Shown: positions 55,277 through 64,000 of the stretch, piece after piece
How the letters are laid out: every line of letters starts with the position of its first letter
Numbering within the stretch: position 1 is the stretch's first letter
From: Eustoma russellianum
Taxonomy: Eukaryota; Streptophyta; Magnoliopsida; Gentianales; Gentianaceae
Length of the DNA: 64,000 nt
Direction: 5' to 3'
NCBI GenBank assembly: GCA_036186865.1
Contig: AP025048.1
Location: 30,554,852-30,618,851 of the forward strand
Position numbers and translations under genes: made by a program
The notes under the pieces: model-generated
Databases searched by the model: none
What the model saw: only the letters and a program-made list of their open reading frames with translations
What the model was told of the DNA's origin: nothing

Positions 55277-56761
55277 GAACTGGTCTCCAAACCAGTGGAT
55301 GTCTCTCCGGTTGGTTGTAAGTGGGTTTTTTCCTTGAAATACAATTCAGATGGAACACTAAATAAGTATAAAGCTAGATTAGTTGCGAAGGGTTTCACCC
55401 AATCTTTTGGTATTGACTATAGTGAAACCTTTGCACCCGTGGCAAAACTAAATACTATTAGGATAATTTTTTCCTTAGCCATTAACCTTGACTGGGAACT
55501 TGCACAATTGGATATTAAAAACGCTTTTCTGAATGGGGAATTAAAGGAGTTATTTTTCATGGAAATAGCACCCGGGTTTAATACAGAAAAAACTGAGGGA
55601 AAAGTGTGTAGATTGAAGAGGTCCATTTATGGTTTAAAACAATCTCCTAGGGCTTGGTTTAGTAAATTTTCTAGTGTTTTAATCACATATGGATTCACCC
55701 AAGCACAAAGTGATCACACTCTTTTCATACATAGTTCTGGTAAGATAGTTACCATTCTCATAGTATACGTAGATGACATTGTGTTAACAGGTAGCTGCAG
55801 TTCAAAAATCAGACAGGTTAAGCAATACTTGGCTACTAAATTTGAGGTCAAAGACCTTGGCCCCTTGAGGTATTTCTTAGGAATGGAAGTGGGCCGCAAC
55901 AAAACTGGTATGGTGATCTCACAAAGAAAGTATGTTCTTGATTTGCTTCATGAAACAGGTATGACTGGATGTAAGCCAGTTTCTACACCATTGGCCGTGA
56001 GTAACATGCTCAGAAATGGTAATAAGTTTCAAACACTAGATTCTCAAGTGCTATCTGATATTCAATCTTACCAAAAATTAGTAGGGAAGCTAATTTATTT
56101 ATCACATACAAGGCCGGATATCTGCTATGCAGTGAGCTATGTTAGTCAATTTATGCATACTCCAACTAATTTTCACTTGAAAGCAGTTATGAGGATACTA
56201 AGGTATCTCAAAGGAGCTCCAGGACAAGGCCTATATTTTGGAAAGCATGAACGCAGAGATGTACAAGTGTTTACGGATGCTGACTGGGGTGGAACAAATG
56301 GTGATATGAGATCTACGTCAGGCTATGGGACCTTTGTGTGGGGGAATTTAGTCACTTAGAGGAGCAAAAAGCAGTCCGTTGTGGCCAGAAGTAGTGCAGA
56401 AGCAGAGTTAAGAGCCTTAGCTCTTGGGTTATGTGAAGGCTTATAGATCAAAAGAGTTTTAAATGATCTACATCAGTCATGTCCTCAGATCCGGGCTTAT
56501 TGTGATAATCTCTCTACAATCCATATGGCTGAAAATCCGATACACCATGACAAAACAAAACATGTTGAGATCGATAGACACTTCATTAGAGAGAAACTTG
56601 AGGACCAAACTCTACATCTTGAACACATCTCTTCTACTAACCAAGTGGCGGATATCTTGACAAAATCATTACCCCATTACCAATTTCATAATTTAGTATC
56701 CAAGCATGGTTGTATTAACTTATACATCAAGCTTGAGGGGGAGTGTAGAAATGTAGATTAG
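55277..56761 (+). pseudogene. Element H reverse transcriptase and RNase H
   Basis: VGCKWVFSLKYNSDG, ARLVAKGFTQSFGIDYSET, LAQLDIKNAFLNGEL, YGLKQSPRAWFSKF, the catalytic IVYVDDIVLTGS (about 55765-55800), VKDLGPLRYFLGMEV, LSHTRPDICYAVSYVSQFM and VFTDADWGGTNGDMRSTSG. TAG stops at 56357-56359 and about 56444, both at positions that are Trp in relatives. The tail HVEIDRHFIREKL, VADILTKSLP and CINLYI ends at 56759-56761. Otherwise intact. Confidence 0.85.
56735..56743 (+). other. Element H polypurine tract
   Basis: GAGGGGGAG immediately before the 3' LTR. Confidence 0.75.
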
Positions 56762-56964
56762 CCATTGTATATAGCCGTTGTATATATTACATGTAATGTC
56801 CACATCATCATTGTGATGACTTGGCAAATAGCCGTTAGAGAGTTCTGGTTTAGAAGGTAGACACATTTTGATGTTGTATATATACCCCATTCAACTGTGA
56901 ATAAGATGATGATAAAGATTCACACATTATCTTGAGTATATTACAGTAGTTCAAAACCTCTTTA
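56744..56964 (+). repeat. Element H 3' LTR
   Basis: 221 bp. It differs from the 5' LTR by three substitutions and a 13-base duplication near its start (ATTGTATATAGCC). Confidence 0.9.
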
Positions 56965-56969
56965 CTTTT

Positions 56970-57269
56970 CCTTAATTTGCAGGTTGACAAGCTGGATCAA
57001 ATTGATTTCTTCCCGGATTATATTGTCTTCAACGACATTTATTCTAAAGATTCAACAGTGAAATTTTCAGATAATGTTGTTGAAGCTGAAGGCTTTAACG
57101 GTTGCATCGACGAAGATAATTTTCATATTACGAAACAACATACCATAAAGGATGCAGAATGCAATCGTACGAAGCATATCGCTACACACAATTGAATACT
57201 GAAGGTCTTAAATTGCATTAAAGGGTATGGAAGAAAGTTTTCTAAATACAAACGATATGGTCAAAGGTG
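56970..57269 (-). other. Element K leader, LTR-proximal part
   Basis: Separated from 51136 by element H. On the plus strand it contains an ORF preceded by TTTGCAG that looks like an exon, but the K LTR and PBS to its right show that it is retrotransposon leader in the other direction. Confidence 0.6.
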
Positions 57270-57281
57270 TCTCTGATACCA
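57270..57281 (-). other. Element K primer binding site
   Basis: Minus-strand TGGTATCAGAGA, 11 of 12 bases as expected, two bases inside the LTR. Confidence 0.75.
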
Positions 57282-57283
57282 AA

Positions 57284-57703
57284 TGTTAGGCCAAAATAAA
57301 TTGCGGAAGCATAAAAGTTACCTCCGGCCATTATCGCTTAGTCGTCGCCTTCAAACCGGAAGCCTGCTGCAGAAAAGGAATTCTTACGGAAATGGAGCCT
57401 TCCAGCCTATGCCTATATGAATGCTGTATAGCTATGATTGATGGAATATCACATGGCCTCTATTTATAGGCTAGGCCAGGGACCCCTTTCCTTATTTGAC
57501 TGACAATTAATTCCTTTCATCAAGGAAACTTAATAATTGCCAATCAATTATAATCAAATCTGATAATTCATGCAATCAATAATTGCAACGTATCTAGCCA
57601 ATATTACGTACAGGTACGTTATACATGTGATCCACATTAGTGATTTACAAATAAATCACGAGATTCTAGCAATCAATTATAATAAATATAATTGATTCTA
57701 ACA
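57284..57703 (-). repeat. Element K 5' LTR
   Basis: 420 bp with ends TGTTAG...CTAACA read on the minus strand, next to the PBS. Confidence 0.75.
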
Positions 57704-58578
57704 CCAATTTCATCAAGCAGTATACAGAGTTTATTCCTTCTTTAAGAATAAAGAAAAGTATACGGTTGACAATCTTAACAAACTGTCAAGGAACTATCAG
57801 GACATGAGCATGAACTCAAGTATAATTACAACTAAATCAAAGAGGAATGATTTCTCGAAAAAAGGGAGTCAAAACACTAGATGAAATGATAACTTAGATT
57901 AATAGAGCCGGTCAAATATTACTTGCTGCAGAGTTTATAAAACTTGCTACGACTTTATCTGTTACAATTAATTACAACAATGCCTACATAAACAAAGATT
58001 TTTTTTTAATAATTTTACTTATCATACTAGGTATGGTTGTTGTTGTTTATATAAACAAGGTCAACTCTCAGCAAACATGAAAATATCAATACACGCACCG
58101 TCCCAAAGCTTTATGATGTAAAATCAGCCCCAAACCAAGGCCTTCCATCCCTGCATGCATATAAGCATCTTTATAAATAAATTATCATGGTCTAAGAAAG
58201 TGCTTAATAGGAATTTTGGCGGATTGTAACTCTCAATAGTGCTTAAATATAATTTTACACTTATCCTTGAATCGAATGCAGAATGGTCATTTAATATTTA
58301 ATGTAAAGTTTTCATGCAAAATGGTGAAGAACAAAGAATTTCAAACTGGTATCTTACTATTATCCCATTTATTCAACAGAAGCTGTCAACCTGTTGGGTT
58401 AGTTAACCATATTTTTTTAGAAGACCACATGTAACAGATATTCCAGTGTACTTGAATAAGCAAATTATACGTTTCCTAATTTATTAGGTTCTAAGATGAG
58501 ATTATAATCAGCCATGAAGATTTCATTTAAGAAGCACTATGAATTAAAGTTGCAACAAGCTCAAGACTAATATATTAC
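57704..58578. other. Spacer, possible intron of the host gene
   Basis: AT-rich. If the exon at 58579-59008 is real, this is the start of its first intron. No second exon with the family's next motif was found. It contains a tiny retroposon at 57988-58058. Confidence 0.4.
57988..58058 (+). mobile_element. Tiny RTE-like LINE tail with 8-bp direct repeats
   Basis: ATAAACAA at 57988-57995 and 58051-58058 flanks 55 bases ending in ACTAGGTATGGTTGTTGTTG. That tail closely matches the 3' end of the LINE at 25787 (ACTAGGTATTATTGTTG on its own strand). It is therefore an extremely 5'-truncated relative of that LINE. Confidence 0.55.
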
Positions 58579-59008
58579 CAGGCAAAAAGAGAAGAAGTGG
58601 TGAATTTTCCAAAGGAGGGCCACATGATGCTGGTGAAAACCAACGGGGAGGCCCGCCATCCGGCTTAATCATTTCTTTTGCTAACACAAAATAATCTTCC
58701 ACACTTTGATCGCCATAGCCATCATCCCATAAAGGTTTCAATCGTTCTTCTTGCAAAAACTTTTCCCTTATCTTCTTCTCCTTTTTACTACTCATACCCA
58801 TATGTCCATTGCCAAAGTCACTCAAGGAGCTACCTTTATCTTTGTTTTCTTCCAGAGGAGAAGCAAAACCATTACCTTCAACACTATCAGAACGCGATCC
58901 CGTCGAATTCCTAACTGCACATCTAACTTGGGTTCTGCTCTGTTTCTTGATTTCTGAACACAATCCAAAAGTAAAAGATGCCCACAAATTATTCATGAGC
59001 AAAGCCAT
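58579..59008 (-). CDS. First exon of a phytyl ester synthase-like acyltransferase gene (partial)
   Basis: ATG at 59008 (MALLMNNLWASFTFG). The first 40 or so residues are rich in Ser, Thr and Arg with few acids, like a chloroplast transit peptide. A linker of low complexity follows, then VEDYFVLAKEMIKPDGG, PPRWFSPASCGPPL and SPLLLFLPG. That last block is typical of plant esterase/lipase/thioesterase proteins (PES1/PES2 family), which make phytyl esters and triacylglycerol in plastids. The frame leaves the family pattern exactly at a GT (CTG|GTAATA, 58578-58577), so this is exon 1 ending in phase 1. The lipase Ser motif and the acyltransferase domain must lie in later exons, which I do not find. 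The gene may be cut by the repeats to its left or have a long intron. Confidence 0.7.
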
Positions 59009-59197
59009 GATATATGCAACTGAAGCTTCAAGCTAAAACTTTTAAGCCTTTGTAACAACTTCAGTGTTTAGAAGCCCAAAGAATTCAACAACTCCTGGAA
59101 AGTGGTAAATATGGCTAGTAGTCTTATAGTTTTCATGAACGAAAACAATACTTCTTGGAAATATGTGCTCAAAAAGGCAGAATATTTGAGTACCGTA
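59009..59197 (-). other. Upstream region of the host exon
   Basis: 189 bases between the ATG and a solo LTR. The LTR would sit within the promoter or 5' UTR region of the host gene. Confidence 0.4.
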
Positions 59198-60139
59198 TGT
59201 TGGATTTGATATGGTCATACGTGTAATGCACGACATGTATGACTTAAGTTACATATCAAACACATGTGGACTTATGTATGTTATATATTATATGTTGCTA
59301 ATCTCAAGAAATATTTGTATTACATACGTATCCACACGTTAAGTGATCACTGCGGTATATTAGTGGATACGCAGTGTAATCTGAATGGACCACTAAATGT
59401 GTAGACAGTCATACGGTTACAGTCCTTGATGGTAGGACTCGTAAAGTTGAGACCGTATTATTAATGACATTGGGTTCCTGAGGGATAAGAGCCCGCGAGT
59501 ATTCTTCTCGAACTATCTTAAGTAAGCTATTTATTATATATATTAATGCAAAAACGGGAAATTGATGGCAAATGTTTATGGGAAACGTTTCAGCAAACGT
59601 TACAGCAAATTGATGAAATGTTGTTTATGGCATACGTCGCTAAACTTCCCATCAGAAAGTTTGCAAAGGCTTTGTCCGTTGCTTTGCATATTTTATATGT
59701 ATATTCAATTCATTAAATGTTGCTAACGTTTGCATGGATTTTCAAATGGAGCAAAGATCTTACTTTCCACTATATATATGGCAAACAGTATGGGACAAAA
59801 AGTGAACTTTGCTCGAAACTTTCGTTACTTCATTTCTTCATTTTGCAAAGTTACCCTTCATGATTTTGTTTTTGTCCCTTTGCTTGCAAAGCACGCATAT
59901 GTATACATTTTATATATAAAACAAGACACACTATCTATTCTTTTCATCGAGAATAATAGTAGTAGTTGTTGATATTTTATTAGTGAATTCAACAACTGGT
60001 GGGTTCGTGCAATCCCTTGGAAGACACAGTTGTCATACGTGTCAACCATTATAGCGTTTACCAATGAAGCATGGTACACTTCCTCATTTATTCACTTTGC
60101 TTTTGTGTTCTCTTAGGCGATCATCGAATAAATTCTAAC
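59198..60139 (+). repeat. Solo LTR related to element D
   Basis: Starts TGTTGGATTTGATATGG and ends ATTCTAACA. It shares GTGTAATGC, CACACGTTAAGTGATCAC and the terminal ATCGAATAAATYC(T/C)AACA with the D 3' LTR. No PBS follows and no polypurine tract precedes, so it is a solo LTR. A TATA-like ACTATATATATGGC is at about 59768-59781. Flanks CCGTA and ACCTC do not match, so the duplication has decayed or recombination was between elements. Confidence 0.7.
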
Positions 60140-60432
60140 AACCTCTTCTTAAATATGTCTATGGTGCTTAACTATTTGTGTCTTTTTCCAGTTTGTAAGG
60201 CCTACTCACAAGAAACTACAGACAGAAAAGACATTGGCCCACAAAAAGTAAAGATATTAATGCATCATGAATTAATGAAGATAACCAAACGATCATTCTT
60301 AAATGTTTCAAACTTGCTAGAGCTTAGCTTTCATACTAAACCGAACAAGCATAAATATGTAAGGCTAGCAATGGATTCTTTCTCCTTCCTTAAAAAAACT
60401 TACTAAAAAACTAAAGAACCATCAATTCTTAT
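60140..60432. other. Spacer right of the solo LTR
   Basis: A plus-strand ORF continues from the LTR to about 60406 without any recognisable domain. TTTTTCCAG at about 60185-60193 resembles a splice acceptor, but nothing else supports an exon. Confidence 0.3.
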
Positions 60433-60493
60433 ATATACATACATATATATATATATACATACATACATATATATATATATATACATACATACA

Positions 60494-60553
<60 letters not shown>
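60433..60553. repeat. (AT)n / (ATAC)n microsatellite
   Basis: About 120 bases of alternating AT and ATAC repeats, ending in an uninterrupted AT run of more than 50 bases. Confidence 0.95.
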
Positions 60554-60555
<2 letters not shown>

Positions 60556-62246
60556 AAAGAGGAATGCATTCTATAGTGGCTTAACCCCTCAAGAAAGACA
60601 TACTAAAGGACTATCAATCGGGGAGCATATATTAGAGAATTCAAAAAAGGACATGTGCTGCTGAGAATGGGTTGCAGTGAGACAGTAGATTCTAAGAAAT
60701 TGTCAAGCCATTAGAGTAGATAACAAGCTATTGATGCAGGATAAGTTTTCACAATGTGGTTAGACTAGTCCTTTAGCAGAATATGCATTTCTTACTTTCA
60801 AATTGTGCTTACAAATGTGATAATGGTTTTTTCAAATGTTTGCTTTGGAGTTCTGGACCTGATCTCCTGTTGCTGTTGTGTTTAAATCTCAAACGACTAT
60901 GGACGAAATCGAATCTTAACCTAGACCAGAGATGATCATAATAATGAAAAACGTCATCAAAGTCTCGTGCAGACAGTTTATTGCCGGAACTAACGCTCCT
61001 AGGAATCTGCACAAGTTGAACAATGTTATCGGTCTCGGATCTATTGCTTCCGAGAAATCTTCCGATGCCCAAATCATTTATGGGTTTAATCATATTGATT
61101 TGTTGGAATTTTAGACAAACATGTCTCATGTTTTTGTTTTGGCTATTTTCTTATTCGAGTGGACTTGGTCCTCTGTTGGACTTTTTTTTAGCTCTTTTGT
61201 ATAATTCAGATAACCAATGCATGGTGTCGAGCTTTTGGAGAGTACAACATGTCTTGTCCTGCTGCGTCCTGTTTCTGTACAACCGTCATGTGTCCTGAGC
61301 TAATTGTACATGATGGCCACATGTGAAGGTGACCAATGAGTTGCTGGTGGCACATGCCACTTGTATGCCGAACTGAAATGGAAGGCGACACATGCCGGTA
61401 TTTCCTATGATTTGACCGGTGTGGCCAAACCGAGATGCCTGCTTTTGGGACGGCTAGAGCTCAGGTGAGATAAAAGATGACCGAGTTGACCATCTTTGAT
61501 CCCTTCATGGTGTGTCACAATGATAGTGACCCAAGGCCTGAGCCAACGTCGAGTGGGCGACCTATGTCCCCTTGGCCAGGTCTACTTAACAGTGGACTCG
61601 GACCGTCAGGTAGCTGATGTGGTTCTCGGGGTGAGGAGCGCCCCAACAGGGTTGACCCGTGACAAAAAGCTGTATGCTGAGCTTAGGCGGATTTGTCCTC
61701 ATCAGATGCCTCCAGGTAAGCCATGCACACGTGAATAAGAGGGCTGGCCTCATAGTAACGGACAAATCCTTTTGACTGTTTCACTTTCACACAGCATCGA
61801 CGTATCCGTCTTTGATTGTCTAGGTAGGAGATGGTAACAATGATATTCCATTCACACGATCTTCAATACATACAACCGCCGAAATAATTTTTCAATTTTC
61901 TGAAGGTGGCTTTCGAGCAGGAACGAATTTAATTCCCTCTAACTTCAGATTAAAACCATTTTTAAACTCTTTCTTCCTTCATCGATTGTTTCCTGCATCT
62001 CTGAAAGGAAATCATTCTTCCTATGTCACACCTGCTTTTTGCAACTGTTCTTCTCCAACTTTGTTTCCAGCCGTTTGCTTTGTCAACTTCTTTCAATCTC
62101 TCCCAGCTTTCCTTAGCCAAGTAATTTTTCGACCTTTCTGCTTATTCCTCCCTCTTTATTCATCTTACCATCTTTTCCATTGTTGGAAAAGTACGTTAAC
62201 GTACTCTTTCTAAGTGCTCCAAACTTATATAAATCTTACATAATGT
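60554..62246. other. Unassigned spacer
   Basis: No confident gene. A minus-strand ORF of 106 codons at 60809-61129 has no known motif. The stretch 61440-61740 is richer in GC than its surroundings (TGACCCAAGGCCTGAGCC, GTGAGGAGCGCCCC), which suggests a repeat or LTR piece, but no terminal structure was found. Confidence 0.35.
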
Positions 62247-62299
62247 TGTTTGGGAGTCTAAAATGATGTAATGAACACTTTGAACTTGAAATAGGTCAC

Positions 62300-62565
62300 T
62301 TGGATCGATCCATGTTTAGGCTGGATCGAATCAAGTAAAAGCTGGAATAAAGTTAAGTGTTCTGGAAGACTTGGATCGATCTATGTTATAGACATCGATC
62401 GATCGATGTAGTGTGTTGCAGTACTGGAAGCTTTCTGTCCAACATAGGTCGATCACATCGATCGATCGATGTGACATCGATCGATACATGGATCGATCTA
62501 TGTGGGACAGAATGAAAGATGAAATGTTTCTATCAAATTTCGATCGATGTGATAGATCGATGTAC
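62300..62565. repeat. CGATCGAT palindrome cluster in the putative F LTR
   Basis: At least eight GATCGAT or ATCGATCG words in 265 bases, including perfect palindromes of 18 bases at 62392-62409 and 20 bases at 62454-62473. Confidence 0.8.
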
Positions 62566-63031
62566 CAACGAAGAGAACCTTCCATGCTGAGTTGCATCTT
62601 TTTATCCAAGAATCATCTCCCTTTGCCCACAAATGGTAATCAACGGACAAGGAAGGATGAAAACTGCTGAAAGGAAATTCAAAAAGGGTTTTTAACACAA
62701 CTCAAGGCCTATATATAATAGACCTTGGTATCTTAAACTATATACAACAATCTTTGCAAAACTTTATAGATTTCAGCATTTTCTTCTTCATCTCTCTTCT
62801 CTATCACTTCCTTCAATAAAACAAGTTCAATCTTTCTCTCCTAGAGCAAAGGAAAGAAAGATATTCGTTATATCCTGGGAGGCATTTGCTAGAAGACTAC
62901 CTTGCTCTTTGGTAGGAGCAAAATTTATTTAAGGACAGTAACGATCTAGTCACGTCTCGATTTTGTTTTCTATTGGTTTCCATATTTACACTCTATCTTT
63001 TCCTACAATCTCAAAGCAATTTTGAGAGAAG

Positions 63032-63868
63032 ATGGCAATCAGACAAGCACCTGTCCCTAATATGTCTAAGATGGGGCCATTCGATGGCAAATTTTTCAAG
63101 GGATGGGCGACCAAGGTGCTCTTTTTCTTGGAGATGATTTTTGTTTCATACGTGTTAACACGAGACAGACCAACAGATGAAACAAAAAGCTTCAAATATG
63201 AGGTTGATAACACGACTTGTAGAGGACACATTCTGCACTTCCTCTCCAATTTGTTGTTTGAAATCTATGTCAAGTTTACATCAGCAAAGGATATTTGGAC
63301 AGCATTTCAGAACATATATGGTTCTGAAGATGTTGGCAAAAGAAAGTATGTGGTTAGTGCATTTCTAAAGTTTCAAATGATGAACCACATACCAATCAAT
63401 GATCAGATCCACCAATATCAACAATTGGTGGACAACATGGAGCAAGAAGGCATCAAAGTTGATGAGACATTTCGAGCAACCTCCATGCTGGAAAAGCTTC
63501 CATCTTCTTGGAGTAAGTACAAGAAGAGAGGGAAGCACGACGATGGCAAGCTAACCTTGGATGGGGTCATCAAGCATATCCGAATTGAAGAGAATAACAA
63601 ACTTGATGACGAAGGACATGATGAAGGGCAAGCTCAAGCCAATGTGGTGGAGCACAAGCCTAAAAGGCAAAAGGTTCAACACAATGACAAAGGTAAGACT
63701 CTTATGCAGGGACAAGGACAAAAGAAAATGAAAGAAGCCTGCTGGGTGTGCGGAAAGGTTGGTCACAGAGCAGCCAAGTGCAATCAACGGAAAGGCCAAT
63801 CAAGCACATCTGGTAGAATCATCAAAGGCGAACGAGGAAGTCATCTGCGGTTGTCCTGTCAGAGGTAA
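63032..63868 (+). CDS. Element F Gag
   Basis: Open frame of 278 codons from ATG 63032 (MAIRQAPVPNMSKMG). The capsid-type part (PFDGKFFKGWATKVLFFLEM, SAKDIWTAFQNIYGSEDVGK, YQQLVDNMEQEGIKVDETF, MLEKLPSSWSKYKKRGKHD) is typical of Tork-like gag. A basic linker is followed by a CCHC knuckle CWVCGKVGHRAAKC near residue 235. The frame ends at TAA 63866-63868 while the protease lies in the -1 frame. It packages element RNA. It is the only gag in the window with both capsid-type and zinc-knuckle regions and no frame break. Confidence 0.75.
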   Translation: MAIRQAPVPNMSKMGPFDGKFFKGWATKVLFFLEMIFVSYVLTRDRPTDETKSFKYEVDNTTCRGHILHFLSNLLFEIYVKFTSAKDIWTAFQNIYGSEDVGKRKYVVSAFLKFQMMNHIPINDQIHQYQQLVDNMEQEGIKVDETFRATSMLEKLPSSWSKYKKRGKHDDGKLTLDGVIKHIRIEENNKLDDEGHDEGQAQANVVEHKPKRQKVQHNDKGKTLMQGQGQKKMKEACWVCGKVGHRAAKCNQRKGQSSTSGRIIKGERGSHLRLSCQR

Positions 63869-64000
63869 ACCTTGTCAGTGGTGCTTCAGAATGGGTGGTA
63901 GACACAGGGGCTACCAAGCACATTGCTACCAGCAAGGATCTATTTTTTGATTATCAATAAATTGGTGATGGCGAGCAAGTCTTCTTGGAAGATGCACATG
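63850..64000 (+). pseudogene. Element F protease start
   Basis: In the -1 frame relative to gag: EVNLVSGASEWVVDTGATKH, with the DTG active site at about 63901-63909. A TAA occurs after LFFDYQ near 63958. Continues beyond the window. Confidence 0.65.

Larger units (their letters stand above)
51142..56964 (+). mobile_element. Copia element H, nested in K
   Basis: LTRs 51142-51349 (208 bp) and 56744-56964 (221 bp) flank a full gag-pol. Target duplication CTTTT at 51137-51141 and 56965-56969. LTRs differ by three substitutions and one 13-base duplication, so it is fairly young. They begin TG but end TA. Pol reads in one frame apart from two indels and four TAG stops. Confidence 0.9.
48961..57703 (-). 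mobile_element. Copia element K, minus strand, interrupted by H and truncated
   Basis: Read leftward: LTR (57284-57703), PBS, leader (to 56970), the inserted element H, the rest of the leader (51136 to about 49840), gag and protease, then truncation near 48990. CCAAT (57704-57708) would be its outer flank. No 3' LTR is visible. The left border with J is not sharp; about 30 bases there are unassigned. Confidence 0.7.
62247..64000 (+). mobile_element. Copia element F, 5' part (runs off the window end)
   Basis: A putative LTR with a TATA box (CCTATATATAATAG near 62708) is followed by a leader, an intact gag and the start of protease. The type resembles element G (Tork-like; gag and protease style). 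The exact LTR borders and PBS are not clear: no TGGTATCAGAGC is present, and TTGGTAGGAGC near 62909 is only a weak candidate. Confidence 0.6.

Noticed and set aside
56970..57195. Last exon of a host gene: TTTGCAG splice acceptor followed by a 70-codon ORF
   Set aside because: A minus-strand LTR (57284-57703) and PBS (57270-57281) lie directly to the right, and H's target duplication joins this stretch to 51136. It is the leader of element K read on the wrong strand.
60809..61129. 106-codon minus-strand ORF as a host gene
   Set aside because: No recognisable domain, no splice or start context, and surrounded by unassigned sequence; left inside the spacer description.

Overview
The window is repeat-dominated nuclear DNA of a flowering plant, probably a eudicot. 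It is AT-rich, and I estimate by eye that about nine tenths of it is Ty1/copia LTR retrotransposons and their debris. The retrotransposons carry primer binding sites matching or close to TGGTATCAGAGC (plant initiator tRNA-Met type). The only convincing host coding sequence is one exon (58579-59008, minus) of a gene resembling the chloroplast phytyl ester synthase / esterase-lipase-acyltransferase family. No bacterial operon, CRISPR array, rRNA or intact tRNA gene is visible. Gene products named here are inferred from motifs, because no database search was possible. The names D, A, C, E, G, C2, J, K, H and F are labels used only in this annotation.

Region 1-25511 is a three-level nest. D is a decayed copia element; the end of its 5' LTR is at 1-77 and its 3' LTR is at 24669-25511. 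A (1177-19547, target duplication GTTAT) is inserted in D's leader. C (1875-13279, minus strand, target duplication ATACG/ATATG) is inserted in A's 5' LTR. C has two LTRs of about 3.0 kb and a complete but frame-broken gag-pol. A has LTRs of about 2.7 kb and has lost nearly all of pol. A, C and E (below) look like the SIRE/Maximus lineage.

Region 25512-28146 holds a 5'-truncated RTE-type LINE (minus strand) and a miniature LTR element (TRIM-like, 27334-27776). Region 28147-37965 is element E, a complete SIRE-like element with a perfect TCATG target duplication. It has gag with three zinc knuckles, pol, and a third ORF after pol in the position of the envelope-like ORF of this lineage. Its LTRs carry an array of roughly 50-bp inverted-repeat units, and related motifs occur again just upstream of the third ORF.

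Region 38974-57703 is a mosaic. G (a Tork-like copia element with a GAGCTC minisatellite) is cut in its RT domain by C2, which is an LTR plus partial gag of the C family. C2 runs into J, a copia protease-integrase fragment, and J abuts K, a minus-strand copia element whose LTR lies at 57284-57703. H (51142-56964), an almost complete copia element with 0.2-kb LTRs, sits inside K's leader.

Region 57704-62246 is the only gene-like stretch: the host exon, a solo LTR related to D (59198-60139) and a long AT microsatellite. From about 62247 to the window end is the 5' part of F, another copia element, with CGATCGAT palindromes in its putative LTR and an intact gag. Apart from F's gag, H and parts of E, the element coding regions are broken by frameshifts and stops, so the retrotransposons in the window are probably immobile as they stand.
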